Shown here: positions 26,536 to 37,988 of the stretch, piece by piece
Layout: every line of letters starts with the position of its first letter
How positions within the stretch are numbered: position 1 is the stretch's first letter
NCBI GenBank assembly: GCA_963995505.1
Contig: OZ023184.1
Span: forward strand, 2,666,001 to 2,730,000
Source: Hypericum androsaemum
Taxonomy: Eukaryota; Streptophyta; Magnoliopsida; Malpighiales; Hypericaceae
Direction of reading: 5' to 3'
Length of the DNA stretch: 64,000 bases
Translations under genes and position numbers: made by a program
Notes under the pieces: generated by a model
The model's database searches: none
Seen by the model: only the letters and a program-made list of their open reading frames with translations
What the model was told of the DNA's origin: nothing

Positions 26536-28054
26536 ATGGGAATTGGGTTTGCAATAGGGTTCGTGGGGATCCTAACCCTGTTCCACGCTGCCTACTCCAC
26601 CATCCAGTGTAAACCCTAAACACTTCCTCGTTTAGATATTTAATTAATTACTCTAAATTCCTAACCTTTTTTGTCTGATTGTTTCTATTGTAAAATTGTT
26701 GTTTTTGGGCAGATAGGGGGCTGTTGAAGATCACGGAGGAGGAATTCTCGGGTCCTCCGTTCAAAGTCGGTTCCTTTCTTGGAACCCTTCTCTTGCCTTT
26801 TTTCTCTCGAAAAGATCGAAACTTTGTGATGATAATTTGGTGTATGTGTTCTGGGTTTGGTGTTGCAGGTGGCCGCGGAGTTGGCCGTAGGGTTGGTGTT
26901 ATGCATGTGGGCGGCTTTGACCGCCCCCGGAAAGTTCCTTTCCATACTTCCTCAGTCTGATGATAACAGGTACCTTTCCGAATCAGGTTACTTTTCCTTT
27001 GAGTTAGCTGCTAGATGCTACTGCCCGTAGTTGCAAAGAATGCCGCCCGTATTGATAGATGTGACGCAGAACACAAATTTTGCCGTCAACCATGTATGTG
27101 ATTGGAAACTTGTGGCCTGGTGAAGCAATGATACTAGCACTGCGTGATTCGTGCATTCCGTTTGGTTTTCTGTTATTGGTTGTTGATCTTGCGGTTCGCT
27201 TGAACACGGTTGGCTTAAGTTTTGGATTCCTTCCTGCTGTTGAATTTTTTTTTAAAACAAGTATTAGTAACTCCAAGAAAAAAGAATACAGCTCACGCTA
27301 GTTGCAAGAGAAAGGCCCTGCTGTTGAATTGTGCTTCTGGGTGCTGCGTTTCCTTGCAACACCTTGTTCATTGTGATAGACGACACTTCTAGATCTTTCA
27401 AAACTCTTTGTAGGTTATTTTTTAAGCCAATGCTCCATCCAATGATTCATTGAGTAGTTTTTTTGTAATTTGATGGTCTAGATAAACAAAATCGGGTCTG
27501 TCTCTACACTGTATTTCTTCCGGGGCAGATGGTTTTCATGCCTATTGACACATGAAGTAGACATTGGCCCCATGATGATGAAATCTACCTAAAATTTCTT
27601 AGTAATAAGCAAGCTTAATGGTCAGATATGAATGTATTTATGTACTTTGGCAGAGCGCGTAAGGTTCTTCTAGCCAGTAGGATCTTCTAGCATACATATA
27701 TTTTGCTAATGATTCAAGGGTGGAAGGATGGTGTGAATATGAACTTGGAGGAATTAGGTTGAGACGTATGTTTTAACAATAATATCCCTAGTTATCAGAA
27801 TCATTGTTCATGGCGATGAACTGTTGGCTTTTGAGCTTCATTACATGTCATATGCTCTCTCTCCTGATAGCTAAGATGGTGACTGGTGGATGATTTATTC
27901 TGTAGCAATGGTCAATGTCGATGTAAAGTGGTATTGACTCGAGTTGGTCTGTTTGCACAGGATCGTCGCACTGCCTGCAAACTTGGATTTTATGATCTTC
28001 AATCATCGGGGAAAAATATGTCCTCCAGAAGTTGGGTTGAAGCTGAAAGATTGA
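26536..28054 (+). CDS. EMC5: ER membrane protein complex subunit 5 (membrane magnesium transporter family)
   Basis: Small subunit of the EMC insertase that places tail-anchored and multipass proteins in the ER membrane; family members were also described as magnesium transporters (MMgT). Exons 26536-26608, 26713-26765, 26869-26969 and 27961-28054 give 106 residues, the usual length. Two hydrophobic segments are visible: FAIGFVGILTLFHAAY near the N-terminus and VAAELAVGLVLCMWAALTAP from about residue 43. Between them is the family block YRGLLKITEEEFSGPP, and the C-terminus contains FMIFNHRGK. All junctions are GT-AG; the last intron is 991 bp. The start is the first ATG of the frame. Several longer open frames inside the third intron are not coding. 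Confidence 0.95.
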
Positions 28055-29333
28055 ATCTTCATTTCATAGCTTTATTAATTTAAAGCTGGACAATTTAATG
28101 TTGTACTATTTTCAATTATTAGGTTTAAATGGTAACTTTTGCCCATCCATTGCGTTTTGTTTTAGGGTTTTTGATTTACCTTTGCTGGTAGATGCTGTCT
28201 TTTGATTTATGCGAGTCCAGATGAAATTTTGTGCTCAAGTAACAATCAGAAGTTTCATTTGTAAGAAGGTTGCAGATGGCAGAGATGCAATTTTGTTTTT
28301 GTCACCTTTCAAAATCATGACTCGAATCAGTGGTTTCGAGAAAAAAAGATCGACTCAACACAAGTGGCATCAAAGTTCTCGAAGAACCCTTGATGCATCT
28401 CCAACTAATGTGGTTTTAGATATTTCAATTATCGATTCTAGCATTTAGCGAAAGATCAGACATATGAATTGCAAGGTGTATGCGTGGGGCGCAAGGCATC
28501 GGGTTTCGATCCCGGTAATCGAGGGTTCCGACTCCATCAAACAATTTCCATCTTCCTAGTTCATGTCTTCGTTTATGCAAGTCTCCAGGCACAGTTTTTC
28601 GTTAAACCAAGTAGCTTCCAGCTTATTAGACAAATGAATACGAGACAGAGAGTACGAGAGAGAATAGAGTTGTCTGGTTGAGCATTCAGCTAAGTGGGTA
28701 ACTATTGACCACAAGTCCCGATCATTCAGAGACAGAACATTTGCTGAAAAGGTTCATTGAACCCAAAGAAGCTTCTAACTGCGAGCTTATCAACAATACC
28801 TTGCTCCATCCACGTTCAATAAATGAAACAAGATAACTTGTCCACAATCCAATATCAAAGCATTCAGCAACTTCACCATCAACTGTTTCTTTCCTCCTTG
28901 AAGAGTTTGCAGCCAAACAAGCTCAAGCTGTGTTCGGGTAAACCAACCGCGGGCAAGAGAATTCAATGCGAGTAGGAGGGAATGCCGTAGTATGAACAGA
29001 CATGGCTATCTGAACTTAAACTAAAGTATCCACAATAGATAGAAGGGAAAAGCTCACCAGACAAGACCAAAACAATTTATGAGTCTCCTTGTCAAAATAT
29101 TACCCTCCCATCAGTGGAATTCAGCTCTACCTCATGTTCTCAGGGAAATGGCCAAGTGGGAAACTCGTCATTGAGGGAGACCAAACCCGGCATTAAAGGA
29201 CCATATGGTCCCCATTCATCCTATATCTAGTGGAAGGTAATAAGACCAAACCAAACACTAACAGACACCAACAACCCTTTCCAGAAATATGAGACATGGA
29301 GGAGATCATCGTTTCCAAGTTGAAAAACATGTG
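28055..29333. other. 3' region of EMC5 and intergenic DNA with a tRNA-like patch
   Basis: No protein gene is recognised. At about 28467-28545 a GC-rich patch contains gggtttcgatccc, able to form a 6-bp stem with a 7-base loop, followed by gagggttccgactcc. It looks like the anticodon arm and T arm of a decayed tRNA or the head of a tRNA-derived SINE, but I cannot draw an acceptor stem, so it is not called a tRNA gene. The last 250 bases are the SAUR promoter. Confidence 0.35.
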
Positions 29334-29654
29334 ATGAAGGCAAAGATAAAGCAAATCGTGGAAGCAACCAAGCAGCTAATGAAGGCGTTCGCCAGGTGGT
29401 TGATGTTCAATCATGCCATTGCAGCAAATAAAAAAGCGGATGCAAAAGAAGGGCACTTTTCAGTCATCACATTCAACAATGGCAAGTCCAAGAAGTTCTT
29501 ACTCAAATTGAGATATCTTGCAAATCCGCAATTCCTTAAGTTGTTAGATGCAGCAGCTGAAGAATATGGCTTTGATCAAAAGGGCGTCCTGGTCATTCCC
29601 TGTGATGAAACTGAGCTTCAAAGAGTACTGTCTAAGCCACACCATGATTGGTAG
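29334..29654 (+). CDS. SAUR family auxin-responsive protein
   Basis: Small auxin-up-RNA protein; family members are known to promote cell expansion by inhibiting PP2C-D phosphatases and so activating plasma-membrane H+-ATPases. Intronless as expected. The conserved SAUR domain is clear: EGHFSVITFNNGKSKKF, then LRYLANPQFLKLLDAAAEEYGF and KGVLVIPCDETELQRVL. I chose the second in-frame ATG (29334, MKAKIKQIVE, 106 residues), because it gives the same length as the SAUR at 38.7 kb; an upstream in-frame ATG at 29289 would add 15 residues. It is one of three SAUR-type loci within 11 kb. Confidence 0.92.
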   Translation: MKAKIKQIVEATKQLMKAFARWLMFNHAIAANKKADAKEGHFSVITFNNGKSKKFLLKLRYLANPQFLKLLDAAAEEYGFDQKGVLVIPCDETELQRVLSKPHHDW

Positions 29655-30468
29655 AGAAATACAAAGAGGCAATTAGGGAGAGGAGACATAAATATTGTTT
29701 CATAACTGTCGACTGCCAAATAAATTTCATGAACTTCTCAGGTCCATAGGCAATTGTTTAATGTTAATAGAATTCAACAGTGTTCATTAGGATTAGAAGT
29801 CAACATACAAGAATGAACAGAGCAGCCCCATTGGGATCTGAAGATGATGATATTGGCCCAAATTCATTTTGTATTTTCTCCTGGAATTTGAGAATCATGA
29901 GGCACGGATTTGTTGGCGGTTTCTTCTTTAGATTCCACCAAGTGAACCCTGTTACTCCCAGCCAGTTTACATTCCAGGCCGAACCAAGTTTTCACTCCCT
30001 ACGCACCATGGTCCTCATCCTGACCACCAAAAGGCTTTATCTTGAACGACACACTAATAAGAAAAGTCTACAAACTACAAGAAAACTACAGGGAAATCAT
30101 GGCCGGGGCAGTACACACTTTTCTGGAATAGCTTGTAGTCCCTAATAGCCAAGATTGACACTTGGGTTTGCACCGAAACCCGGCATTCATTTTCCGTAAG
30201 TTGCATTCGGAAGAATCGGTTGGCCGCATTCAAAGAAGCGTAGGATGTTGTATTCAAATGCTTCCAATCAATCAAGTAGGACCGTATCAAATCTCATAAG
30301 ACATTCTCATTTAACCATGTAACGACAAGATATCTTCCAAAATCATGATCAGAGCACCAAACCGCTGATCATTAAAAATATGCTTTAAACTAAATTATCA
30401 GCCAACTCAATTGCTTCACAACTACGTAAGTTGGTATCAGCCTTAAAGAGCAAGATCAAATGCATCTT
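29655..30468. other. Convergent intergenic region
   Basis: Lies between the 3' ends of the plus-strand SAUR and the minus-strand TAF8 gene. It should contain both 3' untranslated regions. An open frame on the plus strand (29780-30145) is not recognisable and is probably chance. Confidence 0.4.
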
Positions 30469-31464
30469 TCAGATCTGGGTCAGTTCTTGTGGATTTTCCA
30501 TGGAATGCCTAAGAATAAATTCAGCTCTCCTCTTCTTGTCATCCCTCTCATCATCCCGTCCCAACAAATCCTTTCTCCTTCCTCCTCCCTTCCGTGCAAG
30601 ACTCAGATCCAATGAATCACACAGCAACTTCCTTCCCATCTTGATCCTGAAATTCACAACAGGTCTTTTCTCAGGAAGCAACTTCCTCTCACCATCTCCA
30701 TCATCACCAAGCCCAACCTCCTTCACCGCCTCTATAGCTGGTGCAAAAGCTTCCATCACCGAAACACGGCTTTTACCTTGCTCCACTGAAACCACATCCA
30801 ACTCGTCATTCTTCTCCGCTACATCAAAGTCCCTAGCACCACCATTTCTACTACCATCACCAACCAACCTCTGCTGCAAATTCAACAGAGCCCTCTCCGC
30901 CTTCCTCCTCTGCCTCGCCTGCTCTATCTTCTCCTCCCGAGGATCGGACGCCCTCTCACTCCACACGGGTGTGTGCACATACGTGTGCGGATCAGGCAAG
31001 GCAGGCAGCCAGGCCGGCACATGCTTCCCGGGAGGCGTCTCCCCCATCCTCTCAAAACTAGGAATCAACCTCCTCTCCCTAACAATAGGAAACCTAGGCA
31101 CAGGTTGCGCAAACGGAACATCCTCATTACTCTCCACGAACCGAACAACCTCGTTCACCACCGGGGAACTGGTCAAACAACGGTCAACGCTCGACGCCTC
31201 TAAATGACCTAGAGACGACAACAACCCTACATCCTCCAATCCCCTAACAATGTCAAAGAAATTGCAGTGAGACCTACCGGATAGACCGGAGCAGGAAGCC
31301 GCGGCCTTGCCGAGGTCACAGAGGTACCGGACGGCGACGTCGGTTAGGGCATCCAAAGCCGACTCCTTGGACCCGCCGAAGCCCGCATTCTCGCACGTCT
31401 GAGCCACCGCCATCCTCGTCACCGACCGGGCGAAATCGTCCGGTTTGGGCCTCCCATTGCTCAT
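30469..31464 (-). CDS. TAF8: TFIID subunit 8
   Basis: Subunit of the general transcription factor TFIID in the nucleus; TAF8 pairs with TAF10 through its histone fold. A single exon of 331 residues. The N-terminal bromo-associated histone fold covers about residues 10-90 (AVAQTCENAGF, ALDALTDVAVRYLCDLGKAA, DIVRGLEDVGL). The TAF8 C-terminal signature is at about 148-168 (HVPAWLPALPDPHTYVHTPV). After it come a basic segment with a short helix (EKIEQARQRRKAERALLNLQ) and a Lys/Arg-rich end. The ATG at 31464 is the first true ATG of the frame. Lack of introns is usual for this gene in plants as far as I recall. A (GAA)n tract precedes it. Confidence 0.93.
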   Translation of the reverse strand: MSNGRPKPDDFARSVTRMAVAQTCENAGFGGSKESALDALTDVAVRYLCDLGKAAASCSGLSGRSHCNFFDIVRGLEDVGLLSSLGHLEASSVDRCLTSSPVVNEVVRFVESNEDVPFAQPVPRFPIVRERRLIPSFERMGETPPGKHVPAWLPALPDPHTYVHTPVWSERASDPREEKIEQARQRRKAERALLNLQQRLVGDGSRNGGARDFDVAEKNDELDVVSVEQGKSRVSVMEAFAPAIEAVKEVGLGDDGDGERKLLPEKRPVVNFRIKMGRKLLCDSLDLSLARKGGGRRKDLLGRDDERDDKKRRAEFILRHSMENPQELTQI

Positions 31465-31621
31465 ATCCGAACCCACATGTCAAAAATTAGGTTCTAAAGT
31501 CTCCGCCTTTACAAGACCCAAATCGAGGGGAGTAATTGAACTCGCTTTATTGGAAACCCTAGCTCCAGATAAGGAAACAGAGTATCTTTCCCACTTGGTA
31601 AAGCCGTGGACTTTTAGTTGC

Positions 31622-31651
31622 GAAGAAGAAGAAGAAGAAGAAGAAGAAGAG
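31622..31651. repeat. (GAA)n microsatellite
   Basis: Ten uninterrupted gaa units, about 160 bases upstream of the TAF8 start codon, probably in its leader or promoter. Confidence 0.9.
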
Positions 31652-32150
31652 AGGATTTGGAGGGAAATTTTGGAAGCTTCTAAAAGTTTGAGACTTTACC
31701 CCCAAAATTTAGCCCAAAAAAAAGACCATGGAAATTGGAAATCGAGAAGAGAAAGCCAAGACAAGAGGTTGGATTTTAAGGAAGATCCGTCCCCAACTGT
31801 TTTGGTAAAATTCCACTTTAGTACGCCGTAGCTTTGTACTTTGATATTCCAATACTATGTAGTTTTAAACTGTTTGACCAAGTGACATATATTTCTTTAA
31901 TTAAAACTAAACTTTTTAATAAAGTCTGTAGACAATATTATCTCTACGCAGCTTTAAATTATTATTTTTTTAAATCAAGAAAATATGTAAAATATTACAA
32001 GAGCGGGAGAAGAATTTTAACATATAATTTTTCTAATTCATTTCCACAGATAATTTATAACCAATTTTTTCTAATTATATTTGGGGGGTATTTGAGTCCA
32101 AAAATTATATTGTATTTTTTTCTTATTTGTAAATTATGGGTCTGATCTGC
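31652..32150. other. AT-rich DNA upstream of TAF8
   Basis: The first 150 bases belong to the TAF8 promoter side; beyond that the DNA is AT-rich and no gene or repeat is recognised before the tandem duplication starts. Confidence 0.4.
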
Positions 32151-34279
32151 GCTGGGCCGTGGCGTCGTCGGTCAAAGTATATTGTTTCAAGTTATCCGGG
32201 CATTCAGGTCAATTAATGTAAATTTGTTATTTTTAAAAGGTAAATTTTTATACCATGTATATACTTGCAAACTCTGGAATTTTTTGAGCTTGACAACGTT
32301 TTGTGCCGTTGGGCTAAAATTATTTTGACAATTAATGTAAATTTATGTCGAATGGGAACTTTAAAAAGTGATAAAAGATCAAAAAAAATTTAACGAATAT
32401 TAAATTCATGGGCTCGAGATATGTTAATTAAGATAGAATTTTTGGTGCGCACAAGTAAAAAAATAAGAACTAATTAGGTTGGACCTTTCTGTAAGACTAT
32501 TTTCATTGGTGACCTAGTCTAACTAAATCATTAAGTAAATAATTAATTTATTTTTCATCATACAACTCAACTCAATTTTGTATTTTTATATCTCCATCAA
32601 TGGCCACCTACAACTCAACCTACTAAATAAATAATTATTTTTTCTCTTGTCCACATACATGTATTATCTAAACGAATTTTTATAGAGAATTGAAATATTA
32701 TGCTCTATTTATTGAAAATTGAAAAGTACAAATTATAAATATTTGGCTCTATTTATAGAAAATAGAAAATATAAATTTTGATATTATTTACTTTTAAATT
32801 TATTAAAAACTAAGTTCAATTTTTATTACCAAACAAATTATATCGACTAACATTTATTTTTACGAATAATATTATATTATATATCACTAAATTAGATTGT
32901 GAATGAAAAAAAAAGTGATTGAAATTGGCCGCAGGTTGGTTGTCAGGTCGGCCAACCGACCCTGCGATGTAACCTTGCCCTTTTAATTTTTTTTTTAATT
33001 AAAAGTGTTTTGTCTTATTGGTGACCTTGGTCCCGTCACCAATGACATTTTTTTAAAATGTAAATATATACCTAGTTATATTTGGGCTGGGCCGTGGCGT
33101 GGTCGGCCAAAGTATATTGTTTCAAGTTTATATAGTTGTTATCCAGGCATTCAGGCAGGGGCGGAGTCAGAAAATTTTGAGAATGGGGGCAATATAATTT
33201 GATAATGGTGCAGATTAGTATTCTGGTTTCAATTTTTAGGCAGATTAATTTTTTTTGTGGGGTCAATTTCTAATTTTAGTGGGGACATACATTAAAAAAT
33301 ATACTAGTTATCAAACAAAAAAAATTAAGTGGGGGCAATTGCTCACACTCCCCTAAACGTGGCTCCGCCCCTGCATTGAGGTCAATTAATGTAAATTTGT
33401 TATTTTTAAAATGTAAATTTTTATACTATGTATATACTTGTGAACTCTGAAATTTTTTGAGCTTGACAACATTTTGTGCCGTTGGGCTAAAATCATTTTG
33501 ACAATTAATGTAAATTTATGTTGGATGGAAACTTTTTGATCCAATGTCGGATGAGAACTTTAAAAAGTGATAAAAGGTCAAAGTTTTTTTGACGAATATT
33601 AAATTCATGAGCTCGAGATATGTTAATTAAAATAGAATTTTTGGTGGGCACAAGTAAAAAAATAAGAACTAATTAGGTTGGACCTTTCTGTAAGACTATT
33701 TCCATTGGTGACCTAGTCTAACTAGATCATTAAGTAAATAATTAATTTATTTTTCATCCACATACAACTCAACTCAATTCATTATTTTTATATCTCCATC
33801 AATGGCCACCAACAACTCAACCTTCTAAATAAATAATTATTTTTTCTCTTATCCACATACGTGTATTATCTATACGAATTTTCATAGAAAATTTAAAAAT
33901 TATACTCTATTTATTAAGAATTGAAAAGTACAAATTATAAATATTTGGTTCTATTTATAAAAATTTGAAAAATACAAAATTTGATATTATTTACTTTTAA
34001 ATTTATTAAAAATTAAGTTCAATTTTTATTACCACACAAATTATATCGACTAACATTTATTTCTACGAATAATATTGTATTATATATCACTAAATTAGAT
34101 TGTGAATGAAAAAAAATGATTAAAATTGGCCGCAGGTTAATTGTAGGTCGGCCAACCGACCCTGCGACGTAACCTTGCCCTTTTAAAAAAAATTAATTAA
34201 AAATGTTTTGTCTTATTGGTGACCTTGGTCCGGTCACCAATGACATTTTTTTAAAATGTAAATTTATACCTAGTTATAT
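32151..34279. repeat. Tandem duplication of a ~0.94-kb AT-rich unit
   Basis: Unit A runs about 32151-33085 and unit B about 33086-34279. Both open with gctgggccgtggcg, carry the same blocks in the same order (aaagtatattgtttcaag; gttgggctaaaat; gagctcgagatatgttaatta; ttaggttggacctttctgtaa; ggtcggccaaccgaccctgcg), and close with ttggtgaccttggtcc and a cctagttata end. Unit B is longer mainly because of a MITE inserted at 33156. Small internal palindromes (ttggtgac...gtcaccaa) recur. There is no coding sequence. Divergence is moderate, so the duplication is not recent. Confidence 0.85.
33156..33373. mobile_element. hAT-type MITE in duplicate unit B
   Basis: A 218-bp element with inverted ends CAGGGGCGGAGTCA / CAGGGGCGGAGCCA. 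It is flanked by cattcagg (33148-33155) and cattgagg (33374-33381), an 8-bp target duplication with one change. The same position in unit A (32201-32208) has one cattcagg and no element, an internal empty site that proves insertion and fixes its edges. An 8-bp duplication points to the hAT superfamily. Confidence 0.88.
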
Positions 34280-35029
34280 CTAACAAAAATTAAACACTAT
34301 TGGAATCAATTGTTATGCTACGTCTTCTTTTTTGAAAGCATTGTCATGGTACGGCTATGCCTATATGTTAGGTCAAATATCTGTGGGCTAAAAATCGCAT
34401 ATTGCAACTAAAGTTACTAAACAATCTCAATTTTTATTATGGACACTAAGCTTTTTTTATATGCTGAACTTCGTTTTTGTAGCCCCTGTGCATTTCGATC
34501 ATTTTTTAAATCCAAAACTTACCGGATTAATAATGTCATCATCATGTTATAGGCTAAAAACGTAAGATCACAATTTACTTTAGAACTTGAGCTTTCATTT
34601 CTAAAACTTTGCAGAAGTAGTTTCAATTTTTTATTTTTCACCAATCTTTAGAAAATTTCCCAAATTTTAAGAAATACTCTTTAATTTTTTATTCAATTTT
34701 TAACTTTTGAAGGTAAGTTTGATCTTATATTCTTACTTTTCAAAAAAAAAGTTTGATCTTATATTCTACTTCGATATTAATAATCCGGTATTAATTATCA
34801 GCTTAAAAGTACACTCAGGTGGAGAGATGACAAAATTTGCCAATACATATTTAGCATTGTTACGTCTCCGAAGACTCAAACTCAAACTTTAGTTAAGCTA
34901 AAATAGCTACATCGTTCATTCATCCAAGTAAAAAAGAGATTTGCTTAGTAATCACCGATGATTTATACGTATAAATTGGAATGTTAACAAGAGCGTGGAC
35001 AACAAAGAGAAGGCAAGAACAAGAGGGAA
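34280..35029. other. Intergenic DNA upstream of the small membrane-protein gene
   Basis: AT-rich and without a recognisable gene or repeat; the right part is the promoter of the plus-strand gene starting at 35030. Confidence 0.4.
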
Positions 35030-36009
35030 ATGGATAAGTACTTTAAGGATGCGTACAAGGGGGACCCAGGAGTGCCTCACTCAGGGAAGCAAGTCTTCGA
35101 GGACATATGGTTCGCTTCGTTGGGATTCACCACCTTCATCTGGAATTTCCCTTACTTTTGGCACGTCACCACTCCCGCTTGGAAGTAAATTGTCCCCTCT
35201 TTTGCTCTCATTTGTTTGTGATTTTTTAAGCTGTCTTTGGATTCGTTTCGTTAGTGTCACCCCTTCCCTTTGTTTTGATGTGGGTCTGAATGGATTTGAC
35301 TTGGTAATGAAATAGTAAATAGTAAATGGTTTGTGTCTCTGATATTTAGATTCGAGTATTGTCGGACCATATTTCAGGCTGACTTTCGCAATGCTGTTTT
35401 TTACATTCGTGAGGCTTAAACCGACCAGACATTAGAGCGTTGATATGTGAATGCATGAAGGAGGCTGTGGATGAGGTTTAGGATTGATGTTATCTTGTGT
35501 TTTGTTTACAATATGTCATTGGGAAGCTTGTGGATCATTGTCATGGCACTTGATAGTCTGCATTTGATTATATTGTTGTGTCAGTGCTAGCAATCTTCCC
35601 TGAATGTTTTGTAAGAGCTAGAAGTAGCATTGAGGGATCGTAAGTGGCCGGCAAGTAGAACCCGTTCTGATACTATGTTAGAGTTTTCGTAACTTTAGAC
35701 GTGCATGTACATTCGGAGGCGCCATGAAAACGAGGTTCGATCTTACCTTTTTCCTACTTTTCAATGTGCAGTTGGCATGACAAGGCATTTTTGTATGAGC
35801 AATATCACTGGCAGAAAGCCAAGGAGCAGGGAAAGCCATATGAATTCATGGTACACTAATTCACCAACTGCTGCACATTTGTTAATTAACAGTGTTGTCT
35901 AGTTTAACCGAAGTTCGAGCACAAACATTTTTCGTCTGTGCAGTGGAACAAGTACGACAGACATTTTCGAAGGTTTTATTATTACAATGAGCCTCATTAC
36001 TTCCCGTAG
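35030..36009 (+). CDS. Small conserved plant protein, possibly complex I ESSS/NDUFB11-like
   Basis: Three exons, 35030-35184, 35772-35850 and 35944-36009, give a 99-residue protein starting MDKYFKDAYKGDPGVPHSGK. One hydrophobic segment (IWFASLGFTTFIWNFPYFW, about residues 27-45) suggests a single-pass membrane protein. The second half is aromatic and charged (WHDKAFLYEQYHWQKAKEQG) and ends YYYNEPHYFP. It resembles a small plant family that I recall annotated as the ESSS subunit of mitochondrial NADH:ubiquinone oxidoreductase; that identification is from memory and tentative. Both introns are GT-AG, and frame continuity across them (AA|T and a phase-0 joint) supports the model. No cleavable presequence is obvious. 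Confidence 0.75.
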
Positions 36010-36758
36010 GCTTCGGGTTTGTCCGAGATAACCGTTGGTTACTGGAAGAACTGCAGACAGCAGCTTAGGCCTCTCCTGTCATCACCAATACTGCTCGCTT
36101 CTTCGCAGACTTGGCTTAATCTGCTTCTCTTGTTTGTTTCATAAACAAAATTTGTGGTTCCGAGTTCTGTGTCTTACCGGGACTGTGATTCAATGGGAAC
36201 TCTTGGAGTAATCTTTTCATGTCTGTTGTGTGATCCATTCCGAGTTCTATTGTTGTCGGATGTCTCAGAGATTATGTATCCACAGGGTTGCCTGCTTGTA
36301 GATGCGCGCAAGTAGCTCCGGCATTGATGACTTCAGTACCTTCCACCTTATATAGTTAGCTTATGAACCGGCATTGATGGAACTGCAAATCACCAATCGT
36401 TTTTCTGCTAACACTCTCTCTGCATTCTGCAGAATTTGGAGTCCTGTTGCACAGAAAATGTCGTTTTTGGCCAAACCGATTCATCAAGAGAGAGCTACTC
36501 GCACTCTCTCTTTCGCGTGTTCTTGAAAATGAACCATTGGATTGATCTTGCTGTAGTTTCAGCAGCAAATCCATCTTCCCACCTGAGAATGTTCTTGTTT
36601 CTGGCTCCGAATTAGTGGGGGCGTGGAGAATAATAAGTTCAAAGCTTTTCCCAATCTCCAGGAGGGTATTAAAGCCACGTCCACTGACCTTATCCACTAG
36701 AAAAAAGTTTCCATCTTTAGTTTGTATGGTTCCTCCTTGACAAGGAAAAGACCAAGCC
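36010..36758. other. 3' region of the small gene and promoter of the lumen-protein gene
   Basis: Should contain the 3' untranslated region of the gene ending at 36009 and the leader of the gene starting at 36759. No separate gene is supported; a 200-codon open frame on the minus strand (36356-36958) is antisense to the first exon of the lumen-protein gene. Confidence 0.4.
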
Positions 36759-37988
36759 ATGGCTCCCTTTGCACCTAAAACTACATCATGTCTGGCTCCG
36801 CCATCTCCCATCATAGCTTCTTCCCGCTCCTCCCGTTCGACTAGATTACCAGCCCGGAAGTCTGTTAAACTCGGCAACTGGTTGTCTAACTGCGGGTCGA
36901 AATCCTTAACTGCAGCGGTTTCTGGAGCTCTCGCACTCGGCCTGTCTCTATCGGGCAAGTAATACTTCCCCGAATGTTGTTCGAAATGCTTACAGATAAG
37001 TATTGCTTCAAGAAAACTAATCTTGTAGGAGTGGGAGTAGCTGAGGCAAAAGTTGGAGTCAACAAGCCAGAATTACTCCCTAAACAGTTCACCACTGTTA
37101 TAGATGTTGCAGGCTTCCTGTCGGACGGCCAGGTGCGCTCTCGTGCTATTCGATTACCATGACTCTCTGTCATCCGCCATCATATTGACGGACAATGGTT
37201 AATCTTAAGCATTGTTCACATGACGGAACGGATTCTCGGTTTTAAGCACGCATTACCGATAACAGTCTTGCTGACAAGAATATTCGTCGAAAGCCCTTGT
37301 GCTGGCTCTAGATAAAGAGCCATACTACTGCTGAAATATGATTATCCGCAGGAGAGAAGACTTGCAGAGGAGATTGCAGATATCGAAAAAGCCACCGGGT
37401 TCAAACTAAGAGTTCTAGCTCAAAACTATCCTGATACACCAGGTAAACTACACTATCTTAGGTGAATGGAAATGTCGCTTCTGGTTTATTTTCGGCTTGT
37501 TGATCAATCTTTTTCTTCTTCTTTTCCAAAGGGTTGGCAATTAGAGATTTCTGGCAAGTCGACGACAGAACTATCGTCTTCGTTGCAGATCCAACATTTG
37601 GTAACTGATCAGCAGCTTTAGGTGGTTCTTTGTTTAACGAATTTCATTCACAACATCGTCTGCAATCCTCGTGGTTCTTTCTGTGATCAGGAAACATATT
37701 GAACTTCAACGTCGGAGCTACGATAGATCTAGACGTTCCCCGTAGCTTCTGGAGCCGCTTGGCAGGAAAATACGGGAACATGTTCTACTGGAAAGAGAAG
37801 GTGAACATCTTTTTTTCTCCTAGTGCAATCATAGTCCTTGTTGTTTCATGTTCCGGCCGAAACGAATTGATGTCTGATAAATGCTGAAAAACCAGGGGGA
37901 AGATGCATCAGTTGAAGCTGCTGTAATGGCAATATCCAGTTGCCTGAAGGAGCCTGTAGGACCCAATAATTGCTCTGAAGTGTACTAG
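36759..37988 (+). CDS. Thylakoid lumen 15.0 kDa protein 2-like, TPM domain
   Basis: Nuclear-encoded chloroplast protein expected in the thylakoid lumen; TPM-domain relatives take part in photosystem II assembly or repair. Exons 36759-36954, 37029-37132, 37352-37442, 37532-37600, 37691-37800 and 37896-37988 give 220 residues. Residues 1-45 are Ser/Arg-rich (stroma-targeting), followed by a hydrophobic stretch (TAAVSGALALGLSL) and an AEA site at about 70-72, typical of lumenal transfer peptides. The mature part shows KVGVNKPELLPK, FTTVIDVAGFLSDGQ, FKLRVLAQNYPDTPG, RDFWQVDDRTIVFVADP and RSFWSRLAGKYGNMF. Intron 1 must start with GC (TCGG|GCAAGT): using the overlapping GT two bases on would bring a stop codon into frame. 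It closely matches the Arabidopsis protein as I remember it. Confidence 0.9.

Noticed and set aside
27080..27301. 73-codon frame in the EMC5 region
   Set aside because: It lies inside the third intron of EMC5, which is well defined by the family match on both sides.
29780..30145. 121-codon plus-strand frame between SAUR and TAF8
   Set aside because: No family resemblance, no upstream promoter signal, and it lies in the convergent 3' regions.
36356..36958. 200-codon open frame on the minus strand
   Set aside because: It is antisense to the first exon and promoter of the lumen-protein gene, has no recognisable domain, and the plus-strand gene explains the conserved sequence.
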